Part shown: piece after piece, positions 7,778-14,913 of the stretch
Position numbering within the stretch: the first letter of the stretch is position 1
How the letters are laid out: each line of letters starts with the position of its first letter
Source: an uncultured Polaribacter sp.
Lineage (GTDB): Bacteria > Bacteroidota > Bacteroidia > Flavobacteriales > Flavobacteriaceae
Assembly: GCA_913050305.1 (NCBI GenBank)
Contig: CAJXAS010000010.1
Span: 1 to 21,941 of the forward strand
DNA length: 21,941 nucleotides
Reading direction: 5' to 3'
The notes under the pieces: generated by a model
What the model saw: the letters and a program-made list of their open reading frames with translations, nothing else
Database searches by the model: none
Told to the model about the DNA's origin: nothing
Position numbers and translations under genes: made by a program

Positions 7778-9088
7778 TTAGTCTATCTTATTTTTTTTAC
7801 GTTTTTGTGCTATCTGAGTAAGCTTTAGACCTGTTTCTTTTTTGAAAAACAAGTGTTTCGGACTTCCAATAATTTGAGCAGTATAAATACCTGTATGTCC
7901 AGAAAACAAATAAGAGGTAGTGCATGCAAGCGCTATAAAAACACCAGATTCTATTCCGAATAATTCAATCCCCATTATTGTACAAGCAATAGGTGTGTTT
8001 GTTGCTCCAGCAAAAACGGCAACAAAGCCCATTCCTGCCAACAATGGCATTGGTAAGGGGATAAACCAGATTAGAACATTTCCTAAAGTAGCACCAATAA
8101 AAAACAAAGGAGTTACTTCTCCCCCTTTAAAACCAGCACCTAGTGTAAAAGAAGTCAGTAGTATTTTTAGGAAGAAATCATAAGAATTTAAATCAATATT
8201 AAAAGCATCTATAATAGTGGGTACCCCAAGACCTATGTATTTTGTAGTTCCCATAAGATATACACTAACTGCAATAACAACACCGCCAATTACAGGTCGT
8301 AAAGGTGGGTATTGAATGTATTTTTTGAATAAATTACTCCAAAAATGTGTAGATTTTGAAAATAGCATACTTACCAATCCAAAAATAATACCCGCCAATA
8401 AAGACCATAAAACAGTAGCTGGTGTGAGGTCTGTAACAGTAGAAATAGTATACTGTGTATGATGAGAAATTTGCCAAATATCACAAAAATAGTTTGCAAA
8501 AATAGCTGCTAGAAAGCTAGGTATTATCGCATCAAACTTTATTCTGCCAATAATCATTACTTCCAACGCAAAAATAGCACCTGCTAAAGGAGTTCCAAAA
8601 ACAGATGAAAAACCTGCGCTAATTCCTGCAATTAATATAATTTTTCGATCTATGTTAGAGAGTTTAAAAATCTTTGTAAACTGATCTGCTATAGCACCAC
8701 CAATTTGCACAGCAGTACCTTCACGTCCTGCAGAGCCGCCAAACAAATGTGTAAGAATGGTTCCAATAAATACTAATGGCGCCATTTTAAAAGGAATTAC
8801 TTTTTTTGGAGTATGATATTCATCAATCAATAAGTTATTTCCTTTCACAACACTTTCACCAAAATAATGATAAGACAGACCAATGATAAGACCAGCAATG
8901 GGCAGTAATGCAATAATCCACACATTTGCTTCTCTATAGTTGGTAGCCCATTCTAAAGACCATAAAAATACAGCAGATGCACTGCCGGCAAATGCGCCTA
9001 TAAGTAAACATATAAAAGTCCATTTTAAAAGAAAAAGCAATGAAAAGCGCTGCTCAAATGAAAGGAAGAAATTTTTAATAGTACTCAT
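7778..9088 (-). CDS. CLC-family transporter, probable fluoride/proton antiporter (CLC-F clade)
   Basis: A 436-residue CLC membrane protein with the usual series of hydrophobic helices. In place of the chloride-coordinating GSGIP loop it has GNNLL (83-87), and the gating-glutamate motif is GREGT (122-126, E124) instead of GREGP. It also carries GGEVTPLF where chloride CLCs have a GGIFxP-type loop. These substitutions are what I know of the CLC-F clade, which exports toxic fluoride in exchange for protons. The GISAGFSSVFGTPLAG block is typical for CLCs in general. No cytoplasmic CBS domains are present. The gene has its own upstream promoter-like box, and I found no fluoride-riboswitch core in its 186-base upstream region. 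Membership of the CLC superfamily is certain; fluoride as substrate is inferred from motifs. Confidence 0.88.
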   Translation of the reverse strand: MSTIKNFFLSFEQRFSLLFLLKWTFICLLIGAFAGSASAVFLWSLEWATNYREANVWIIALLPIAGLIIGLSYHYFGESVVKGNNLLIDEYHTPKKVIPFKMAPLVFIGTILTHLFGGSAGREGTAVQIGGAIADQFTKIFKLSNIDRKIILIAGISAGFSSVFGTPLAGAIFALEVMIIGRIKFDAIIPSFLAAIFANYFCDIWQISHHTQYTISTVTDLTPATVLWSLLAGIIFGLVSMLFSKSTHFWSNLFKKYIQYPPLRPVIGGVVIAVSVYLMGTTKYIGLGVPTIIDAFNIDLNSYDFFLKILLTSFTLGAGFKGGEVTPLFFIGATLGNVLIWFIPLPMPLLAGMGFVAVFAGATNTPIACTIMGIELFGIESGVFIALACTTSYLFSGHTGIYTAQIIGSPKHLFFKKETGLKLTQIAQKRKKNKID

Positions 9089-9174
9089 ATATTTTAAGAT
9101 CCTCTTGAAGAAAGTTTTTTTAGATAAAATCTTTCACAGAATATTTCAGTAAGTCTTTAATTTACTTTCTCCGG

Positions 9175-9182
9175 CAAAAATA
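9175..9182 (-). promoter_or_regulatory. Putative -7 promoter element for the CLC gene
   Basis: On the minus strand the octamer is TATTTTTG, followed by CCGG. It fits TAnnTTTG exactly and lies 86 bases upstream of the ATG at 9088, so the leader would be about 80 bases. That leader shows no obvious riboswitch-like conserved core. Confidence 0.42.
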
Positions 9183-9274
9183 AACAAATAAAAACTAAGA
9201 GAATATTTGTTTAAAAAGATCATTTTTAAAACAAATTTATTGCTGTTTAATATTTTGTTGTAACTTGTTTCAAA

Positions 9275-9988
9275 ATGAAAACAATGAACGAATTTGTTAC
9301 CTACACGTCAGCAGAAAATTACGCAATTATTACTATTAATAATGGAAAGGCAAATGCCATTTCGCATGAAGTTATAGCTGGTTTAAATGCTTGTTTAGAT
9401 GCTGCAGAAGCAGAGAATAAAGTAGTTATTTTAACAGGTAAATCTGGTATTTTTTCTGCAGGATTCGATTTGAAAGTAATGACAGTGTCACCTGAATCTG
9501 CTAAAGAATTAGTTACAAAAGGTTCTAAGCTATCATTAAGAATGTTGTCTTTTCCGCAGCCTATTATTGTAGCTTGCTCTGGCCATGCGATAGCTAAAGG
9601 TGCCTTCTTATTACTTTCTGCAGATTATAGAATTGGTGTAGAAGGTGATTTTAAAATTGGTTTAAATGAGGTAATGATTGGTATGACCATGCACAACGCA
9701 GGTATTGCCATTGCAAAAGCACGTTTGTCTGAGGTATATTTAAATAGAAGCGTAAACAATGCAGAAATTTACAGTTCTAAACAAGCAGTAACTGCTGGTT
9801 TTTTAGATAGTATTGTTTCAGAAGATCAGTTATTACCAGCTGCTATTAAAGTTGCAGAAATGTTTGCGAAGCTAAATAAAAAGGCACACGCAGAAACAAA
9901 ATTAAAAGTTAGAAAATTACATCTAGAAGCGTTAGAAAATGCAATTTATTTAGATTTAAAAGGAAATATTTCTATTAATCCTTCATAG
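9275..9988 (+). CDS. Crotonase-fold (enoyl-CoA hydratase/isomerase family) protein
   Basis: A 237-residue crotonase-superfamily protein. The first oxyanion-hole motif SAGFDLK and the second, GHAIAKGAFLLLSAD, are recognisable, so a CoA thioester is the likely substrate class. Aligned by eye to enoyl-CoA hydratase, the first catalytic glutamate (in GGGCEL) is Phe here (KGAFLL), while the second is kept (LNEVMIG). One-glutamate members are often isomerases or other non-hydratase enzymes, so I do not assign a reaction. The first ATG (9275) follows CAAA directly; an in-frame ATG at 9284 is an alternative start. No other fatty-acid oxidation gene is nearby. It converges on the DUF1684 gene with a 9-base gap. 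Confidence 0.85.
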   Translation: MKTMNEFVTYTSAENYAIITINNGKANAISHEVIAGLNACLDAAEAENKVVILTGKSGIFSAGFDLKVMTVSPESAKELVTKGSKLSLRMLSFPQPIIVACSGHAIAKGAFLLLSADYRIGVEGDFKIGLNEVMIGMTMHNAGIAIAKARLSEVYLNRSVNNAEIYSSKQAVTAGFLDSIVSEDQLLPAAIKVAEMFAKLNKKAHAETKLKVRKLHLEALENAIYLDLKGNISINPS

Positions 9989-9997
9989 TTTTAATAG

Positions 9998-10624
9998 TTA
10001 ATGCTTTTCAAAAACCATGATTCCCGCTTTTATTTCTATATCTAAATGATTTTTTCTTGGTGTTAATGGACAAGAATATTTGTCATTATAAGCGCAATAA
10101 GGATTGTATGTATTATTGAAATTTAATTCAATAGTTCCGTCTCTATTCTCACTAGTGGTCATCACATCCATATAGCGTCCGCCGCCGTAAGATTCATTGC
10201 TAGAAGTAGCATCTGTAAATGGTAAGAATAAGTAGTCTTTGTATTTTTCGTCGCGCAAGTCATCCTGACTTCGGTAAATTGTGAGTTCGCAAGCTTTTCC
10301 TTTTAAAGTAAAATTAAGAGTACCGTATTCTTTGTACAAAGGTTTTCTGTCTGTGGTAGTAGCCATTTCAAAAGTGGGTGCATTTGCTATTTTCACCAAT
10401 GTTGCAATAACGATAAATGTCGAATCTACCGGAAAGAAATCTAACCCTTTAAACCCTTTTAAATCTTTCTTTTTTAGAGGAGATTTAGAGGCATCTTTAT
10501 AACTAGCATTTAGTTTTTGCTGATACTCAGTTTTTCCTAATAAGGCTCTTTTTCCTTGAGAGTTGCAAGAACACAGAACAGACATAAGGCAAAGTACTAT
10601 TAGTTTTTTTTTCATTTTTTTCAA
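9998..10624 (-). CDS. DUF1684 domain lipoprotein
   Basis: A 208-residue protein with a lipoprotein signal peptide: positively charged start, hydrophobic core, and LCSC ending in lipidation cysteine C20. It is therefore probably anchored in the periplasm or outer membrane. The mature part matches DUF1684, best seen in the C-terminal block NPYCAYNDKYSCPLTP followed by N-x-L and a final AGIMVFE strand. Several conserved Tyr, Asn and Cys residues suggest a binding pocket, but no function is established. It is the downstream partner of the PqqB-like gene, 25 bases apart on the same strand, so the two are likely co-transcribed. Confidence 0.86.
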   Translation of the reverse strand: MKKMKKKLIVLCLMSVLCSCNSQGKRALLGKTEYQQKLNASYKDASKSPLKKKDLKGFKGLDFFPVDSTFIVIATLVKIANAPTFEMATTTDRKPLYKEYGTLNFTLKGKACELTIYRSQDDLRDEKYKDYLFLPFTDATSSNESYGGGRYMDVMTTSENRDGTIELNFNNTYNPYCAYNDKYSCPLTPRKNHLDIEIKAGIMVFEKH

Positions 10625-10649
10625 TTTGGAAAAGTATAATATTCAATTT

Positions 10650-11591
10650 TTACAAATCTAATTGCATTCCTTCAAAAGCAAACTTAAAACCTAGTTTTTC
10701 AACATTCATTTTTTCTTTTGATGTATTTTGAAGTGCAGGATTTGTATGGTTAAAATGAATAAAGAATATTTTATTTTTTGTAGCTTTATTTGCTTCTTTA
10801 AATATCTGAAGGGTTTCTTCTATAAAAGGATGCGGAATTTCAGACATTGGTCTCTTGATTTCTCCATCTTTAAAAAACGTTGCATCTAAAAAAGCATAAT
10901 CTACTTTTTTAACTTCTGCTATTATATTTTTTTGCCACTTTTCCCATTTATTAATATCTGGAATAAACAACGCGGTTTTATTTTTACCTTCAATTTTATA
11001 GCCAACCGTTTCAGAATACTCATCTCTGTGAGGTACTAAAAAAGGCGTAACCTTAAGATTTTGGTTTAAGGTAATTGTTGAATCGTTTTGTAAATTTTCA
11101 AATACAATATTTTCTAATTTTACTAACTGTTTCCAAGGGCCGTTTTTGCTTAAGTATGTTTTCATTTTTGGCATAACAAAAACCTTTGTTCCTTGCCTTC
11201 CTAAAGCTTCTCTGCCAAAATACATTAAGCCGGTATAGTGCCCAATATGTGCATGTGTTAGAAAAACACCATCTATTAAAGTATTGGTTTTTAAATGATT
11301 TTGCTCTAAATATGCTAATTGAGTGGCAATATCTGGCGTAGCTTCAAACAGCCATTTTTGCTTATTTTTTATATCCACCAAACCTAAAGAAACTACTTTT
11401 TGCTTTTTATAAGTGCCATTATAAAAATTAGCACAACACTCTTTCTGGCAACCAATATGGGGGTATCCGGCATCTTGCGCTATTCCTAAAACTGTAATAT
11501 ATTGTTTAGATTCTTTTTTATTTTCAACTATTCTTGTTTCTTTATTGCAAGAGATCAGAGAAATAAAAAAAAGAAGTAGTAGTTGTTTCAT
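10650..11591 (-). CDS. PqqB-like metallo-beta-lactamase-fold lipoprotein
   Basis: A 313-residue protein with a lipoprotein signal (LISC, C15). The fold motifs are PqqB-like: LGIAQDAGYPHIGC followed by ECC (C48, C52, C53, possibly a structural zinc site), then THAHIGHYTG at 112-121, VPHRDEYSETVGY, FIPDIN and a C-terminal HFNHTNP. The classic HxHxDH zinc motif is HxHxGH here (H113, H115, G117, H118), losing the aspartate ligand of the second metal. No other pqq genes are present and the protein is predicted to be exported, so a role in PQQ synthesis is unlikely. It is more likely an envelope hydrolase of unknown substrate. It sits upstream of the DUF1684 lipoprotein gene on the same strand. Confidence 0.82.
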   Translation of the reverse strand: MKQLLLLFFISLISCNKETRIVENKKESKQYITVLGIAQDAGYPHIGCQKECCANFYNGTYKKQKVVSLGLVDIKNKQKWLFEATPDIATQLAYLEQNHLKTNTLIDGVFLTHAHIGHYTGLMYFGREALGRQGTKVFVMPKMKTYLSKNGPWKQLVKLENIVFENLQNDSTITLNQNLKVTPFLVPHRDEYSETVGYKIEGKNKTALFIPDINKWEKWQKNIIAEVKKVDYAFLDATFFKDGEIKRPMSEIPHPFIEETLQIFKEANKATKNKIFFIHFNHTNPALQNTSKEKMNVEKLGFKFAFEGMQLDL

Positions 11592-11619
11592 CGTAAAATT
11601 TTAGAATTTAAAGATAAAA

Positions 11620-11647
11620 AAAAGCATCAAATTAAATTGATGCTTTT
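11620..11647 (-). terminator. Intrinsic terminator of ilvE
   Basis: A perfect 11-bp stem (11620-11630 with 11637-11647, core GCATCAA/TTGATGC) with a 6-base loop. On the minus strand it is followed by an uninterrupted run of eight or nine T. It starts 21 bases after the ilvE stop codon, so ilvE transcripts should end here, before the lipoprotein genes. Confidence 0.9.
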
Positions 11648-11668
11648 CATTTTAATAAATACTATCTT

Positions 11669-12724
11669 TTATAATTTCATTCTCCAGCCATATGGGTCCT
11701 CAGATTTATTCGTCTGAATATCCGTAATTGTTTTCTTTAATAGGCTAGCAAAAGAGTTGTCTAAATTGGGTAAATCATAATCTTTTTCTTTGTAACCAAA
11801 GCCAGATATTGGAGAAATCACAGCAGCAGTTCCTGTACCAAACATTTCCTTTAAACTTCCGGATTGCGCCGCAGCAACAACTTCTGAAACAGAAATTTTT
11901 CTTACTTCAACATCAATTTTTAAATCTTCAGCAATTTTAATGATACTCTTACGTGTAATTCCGTCTAATATCCGATCGTTCGTAGGGCTTGTAATTAACG
12001 TATCATTAATTCTAATAAAGATATTCATTGCTCCAGCTTCTTCAATATACTCGTGTGTATTGTCATCTGTCCAGATTACTTGATCATATCCTTTTTCAAT
12101 GGCTAATTGCGTTGGATAAAACTGAGCGGCATAATTACCACCTGCTTTTGCAAAACCAACACCACCATTTGCAGCACGTGCATATTTTTCTTCAATTAAA
12201 ACTTTTACTTTACCTGCAAAGTAAGCTCCAGAAGGCGCTGTACAAATTATAAATTTATATTCATTTGCAGGAGAGGCATGGAAACCGTTTCCAGAAGCAA
12301 ACATAAAAGGTCTAATATAAAGAGAGCTTCCTTCATTTGTAGGAATCCAGGCTTCATCAACTTTCAATAATTGCTTTAAACCATTCATGAAAATTTCTTC
12401 AGGAATTTGAGGAATTACCAAACGCTCTGCAGATTTATTTAAGCGTTTACAGTTCTCTAATGGTCTAAATAGTAATGTATTTCCATCAGCATCTTTGTAT
12501 GCTTTCATTCCTTCGAAAATAGACTGTCCATAATGAAAAATCTTAGCAGAAGGGTCTAAAGTAATTGGTGCATACGCCTCAATAATTGGAGTTTGCCAAG
12601 CACCATCTTTGAAAGTACATGTTAACATGTGGTCAGAAAAAACACTACCAAAAGGTAAATTGTTAAAATCTACACTTTCTATTTTAGATGTTTCTATATG
12701 TTTGATTTCTATATTAGAATTCAT
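11669..12724 (-). CDS. ilvE: Branched-chain amino acid aminotransferase IlvE
   Basis: A 351-residue fold-type IV PLP enzyme that interconverts Leu, Ile and Val with their 2-oxo acids using glutamate/2-oxoglutarate. The Schiff-base lysine is K193 in FAKAGGNYAAQF. The family signature YIEEAGAMNIFI, the downstream SPTNDRILDGITR and FGTGTAAVISPI are all intact. Length and the N-terminal block (ending FGSVFSDHML) match the longer bacterial/eukaryotic BCAT type. It is transcribed alone: a TAnnTTTG box lies upstream and a strong terminator follows. No other ilv or leu genes are in the window. Confidence 0.96.
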   Translation of the reverse strand: MNSNIEIKHIETSKIESVDFNNLPFGSVFSDHMLTCTFKDGAWQTPIIEAYAPITLDPSAKIFHYGQSIFEGMKAYKDADGNTLLFRPLENCKRLNKSAERLVIPQIPEEIFMNGLKQLLKVDEAWIPTNEGSSLYIRPFMFASGNGFHASPANEYKFIICTAPSGAYFAGKVKVLIEEKYARAANGGVGFAKAGGNYAAQFYPTQLAIEKGYDQVIWTDDNTHEYIEEAGAMNIFIRINDTLITSPTNDRILDGITRKSIIKIAEDLKIDVEVRKISVSEVVAAAQSGSLKEMFGTGTAAVISPISGFGYKEKDYDLPNLDNSFASLLKKTITDIQTNKSEDPYGWRMKL

Positions 12725-12748
12725 AATTATAAGGATTATTTTTCAGAG

Positions 12749-12756
12749 CAAATGTA
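12749..12756 (-). promoter_or_regulatory. Putative -7 promoter element for ilvE
   Basis: On the minus strand the octamer is TACATTTG, an exact TAnnTTTG match 24 bases upstream of the ATG at 12724. It would give a leader of about 18 bases, too short for an attenuator. Confidence 0.5.
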
Positions 12757-12811
12757 CATAATTTATTCATCCGAAGAGATATAAAGACGGTCGGTTTGAT
12801 GTTAAAATCCT

Positions 12812-12819
12812 TATATTTG
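12812..12819 (+). promoter_or_regulatory. Putative -7 promoter element for the DUF4920 gene
   Basis: TATATTTG fits TAnnTTTG exactly and ends 25 bases before the ATG at 12845. A TTTG at 12795-12798 lies upstream, but closer than the usual -33 distance. Confidence 0.5.
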
Positions 12820-12844
12820 TTTACGAAGGATTAAAATATAGAAT

Positions 12845-13354
12845 ATGAAATTTGCAATTAAGTTTTGTGCAGTAGTATTGTTGTTTTTTGTGGCATGCAA
12901 ACAAGGTGTTAAACAAAATAAAATAGAAATAAGTAAGGTTCAAGAGTTGACATTTGTTTCTTATGGAGATAAAATTTCTAATGATAAAGTAGTTACCGCA
13001 AAAGAAATGTTGATTAAATTTGAAGACATGATTGTTGGCGATACTATAAATATAAAATTTACTTCAGAAATTAAGGAAGTTTGTGCTGCCAAAGGATGTT
13101 GGATGAAACTACCTTTGACAGAAGAAAAAGAAGCAATGGTTCGTTTTAAGAATTATGGCTTTTTTATGCCTTTAGATTCTAAAGGGAAAGAGGTTGTTTT
13201 AGAAGGGAAAGCATTCGTACAGATTACATCAGTAGCAGAATTAAAGCATTATGCAAAAGATGCAGGAAAAAGTAAAGGGGAAATTGCTGCAATTACAACT
13301 TCGAAAAAGGAGTTTTCATTTGAAGCAAATGGAGTTTTATTAAAAGTAAAATAA
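12845..13354 (+). CDS. DUF4920 domain lipoprotein
   Basis: A 169-residue protein with a lipoprotein signal (hydrophobic stretch, FVAC, C18). The mature part is a small beta-rich domain with the conserved block CAAKGCWMKL (C80, C85) of DUF4920, which resembles oligonucleotide-binding-fold proteins of the envelope. The paired cysteines could form a disulfide or bind metal; no function is established. A YGDKI motif marks the domain start near residue 40. It has its own TAnnTTTG box and leads the plus-strand run of mnmD, the small membrane protein and ruvC, with a 53-base gap to mnmD. Confidence 0.85.
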   Translation: MKFAIKFCAVVLLFFVACKQGVKQNKIEISKVQELTFVSYGDKISNDKVVTAKEMLIKFEDMIVGDTINIKFTSEIKEVCAAKGCWMKLPLTEEKEAMVRFKNYGFFMPLDSKGKEVVLEGKAFVQITSVAELKHYAKDAGKSKGEIAAITTSKKEFSFEANGVLLKVK

Positions 13355-13407
13355 CCATAGATTTCGATTTAATACAATATAAAAATTATAAAAAAAACAC
13401 AAGCAGT

Positions 13408-14061
13408 TTGAAAAGAGAAATTTTAGTAACTTCAGATGGTTCTACAACCATACATTTACCAGAGCTAGACGAACAATATCACTCTAAAAATGGTTCGATT
13501 AATGAAACATACCATGTTTTTATAAACAGTGGATTGAAATTAGTTTCCTCTGAAAAGGTTGCAATATTAGAAATTGGCTTTGGTACTGGTTTAAATTCTT
13601 TTATTACCTATTTAGAAGGTAAAAGAGTTATTGATTATGTGGGTGTAGAAGCATATCCTGTTACTGCTGAAGAGGTTGAGAAGATGAATTTTATTTCAGT
13701 ATTAAAAGCAGAGAAAGATAGTGCTGTTTTTGAAAAAATGCATGCTATTTCCTGGGGAGAAAAACATCAGATTTCAGAAACATTTTCTTTGTTAAAAAGA
13801 AAACAACTGTTTGAAAATATTGAAGATGAAGATGCATTTAATCTAATATATTTTGATGCATTTGGTGCTCGAGTGCAACCCGAACTTTGGTCTGAAGAGA
13901 TTTTTAGAAAAATGTTTAATGCTTTAAAAGAGAATGGAATTTTAGTAACCTATTCTGCAAAAGGAAGCGTAAGAAGAGCAATGCAAGCAGTTGGTTTTAC
14001 TGTAGAACGTTTGCCTGGCCCTCCAGGAAAAAGAGAAATGCTTAGAGCTATTAAGAAGTAG
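13408..14061 (+). CDS. mnmD: tRNA (mnm5s2U34) methyltransferase MnmD
   Basis: A 217-residue SAM-dependent methyltransferase equivalent to the N-terminal (DUF752) half of MnmC without the FAD-oxidase half, i.e. stand-alone MnmD. It methylates the 5-aminomethyl group of wobble uridine 34 to give mnm5(s2)U. SAM motif I is LEIGFGTGLN (54-63), the catalytic-loop aspartate is D150 in DAFGARVQPELW, and the substrate-side block YHSKNGSINE lies at 24-33. The C-terminal PGPPGKREM motif is conserved. The start is TTG, matching the family N-terminus (KREILVTSDGSTT). No MnmC2-like oxidase gene is nearby. Confidence 0.93.
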   Translation: MKREILVTSDGSTTIHLPELDEQYHSKNGSINETYHVFINSGLKLVSSEKVAILEIGFGTGLNSFITYLEGKRVIDYVGVEAYPVTAEEVEKMNFISVLKAEKDSAVFEKMHAISWGEKHQISETFSLLKRKQLFENIEDEDAFNLIYFDAFGARVQPELWSEEIFRKMFNALKENGILVTYSAKGSVRRAMQAVGFTVERLPGPPGKREMLRAIKK

Positions 14062-14159
14062 TACATAGTTTTTGCATAGTTTGCATTAAAAGAAAAGTCA
14101 AGTTTACTTAGAGTAATTAAGCTTGTTTTGAACGAACCATCAATTAAAAATAAATAAAA

Positions 14160-14291
14160 ATGCAATTCAGAAGAAAGTTTGGTAGAAAAAAAGAATCAAA
14201 ACCAACAAAAGGACTTTTTTTAATTTTATTACTAGTGGTTGCTGTTATTTTGTGGTACAAAATGGAAGGTATTTTAGACAGTTTATTTTAA
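14160..14291 (+). CDS. Small single-helix membrane protein (43 aa)
   Basis: An ATG at 14160 opens a 43-codon frame ending TAA at 14291. The product starts MQFRRKFGRKKESKPTKG, strongly basic, followed by a hydrophobic helix (about residues 19-33) and a short acidic tail ending in DSLF. Topology would be N-in by the positive-inside rule. It lies 98 bases after mnmD and 17 bases before the ruvC start. The frame has the codon use of its neighbours, and the basic-head/helix pattern looks selected rather than random. I recall similar small ORFs beside ruvC in flavobacteria but cannot confirm that. Function unknown. Confidence 0.62.
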   Translation: MQFRRKFGRKKESKPTKGLFLILLLVVAVILWYKMEGILDSLF

Positions 14292-14308
14292 AGCTTAAAA
14301 GAATAAAG

Positions 14309-14869
14309 ATGGCTATTGTGAAAACAGAAAAAATTATTTTAGGTATTGATCCTGGTACTACAATTATGGGCTTTGGACTTATAAAGGTTGTTGGAAAGAA
14401 GATGGAATTTATTCAAATGAATGAATTAATGTTGAAAAAATATGACGATCACTATCTAAAACTAAAACTAATTTTTGAGAGAACGATAGAATTAATAGAT
14501 ACTTATAACCCTGATGAAATTGCTATTGAAGCTCCATTTTTTGGCAAAAATGTACAATCTATGTTGAAGTTAGGAAGAGCTCAAGGAGTTGCAATGGCAG
14601 CAGGTTTATCACGTGAAATACCAATTACAGAATATTTACCGAAGAAAATTAAAATGGCAGTTACAGGAAATGGTAATGCTAGTAAAGAGCAGGTTGCTTT
14701 GATGTTAAAATCGCTCTTAAATCTAAAAACACTTCCAAAAAATCTAGATGCAACAGATGGTCTAGCCGCAGCTGTTTGTCATTTCTATAACTCAGGAAAA
14801 GTTGTTGGAGGAAAAAATTACACAGGCTGGGCTAGTTTTGTGAAAGATAATCCTTCGAAAATTAAATAG
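14309..14869 (+). CDS. ruvC: Holliday junction resolvase RuvC
   Basis: A 186-residue endonuclease that cuts Holliday junctions with RuvAB. The acidic catalytic residues are all visible: D14 in GIDPG, E74 in AIEAPFFGKN, and D147/D150 in LDATDGLAAAV. The ATG at 14309 gives the normal family N-terminus. The frame stays open to an ATG at 14252, but those extra 19 codons lie inside the small membrane-protein gene in another frame and are not family-like. ruvA and ruvB are not in the window, as is usual in this phylum. Confidence 0.95.
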   Translation: MAIVKTEKIILGIDPGTTIMGFGLIKVVGKKMEFIQMNELMLKKYDDHYLKLKLIFERTIELIDTYNPDEIAIEAPFFGKNVQSMLKLGRAQGVAMAAGLSREIPITEYLPKKIKMAVTGNGNASKEQVALMLKSLLNLKTLPKNLDATDGLAAAVCHFYNSGKVVGGKNYTGWASFVKDNPSKIK

Positions 14870-14890
14870 CTTAGAAAAAGACACAAATTC

Positions 14891-14909
14891 ATAACCGATA
14901 ACCTATAAC
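14891..14909 (+). repeat. Three tandem ATAAC units, heptamer spacing
   Basis: ATAAC occurs three times at exact 7-base intervals (14891, 14898, 14905), as ATAACcg, ATAACct and ATAACt. It fills the gap just before hemW. It looks like a decayed heptanucleotide simple repeat; I recall ATAACCG-type heptamers in other flavobacterial intergenic regions but cannot verify this here. Confidence 0.4.
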
Positions 14910-14913
14910 TAAT

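Noticed and set aside
10650..11591. PQQ biosynthesis gene pqqB
   Set aside because: It has a lipoprotein signal and a changed zinc motif, and no pqqA, pqqC, pqqD or pqqE is nearby. Only the fold family is supported.
14064..14125. Imperfect direct repeat CATAGTTT...GCAT and a CAAG/CTTG hairpin after mnmD
   Set aside because: Short, AT-rich and interrupted. The hairpin needs wobble pairs and has no U-tract, so neither a terminator nor a regulatory element can be supported.
14252..14308. Upstream extension of ruvC to an ATG at 14252
   Set aside because: The 19 extra residues are not RuvC-like and lie within the small membrane-protein frame. The ATG at 14309 gives the family N-terminus and usual length.
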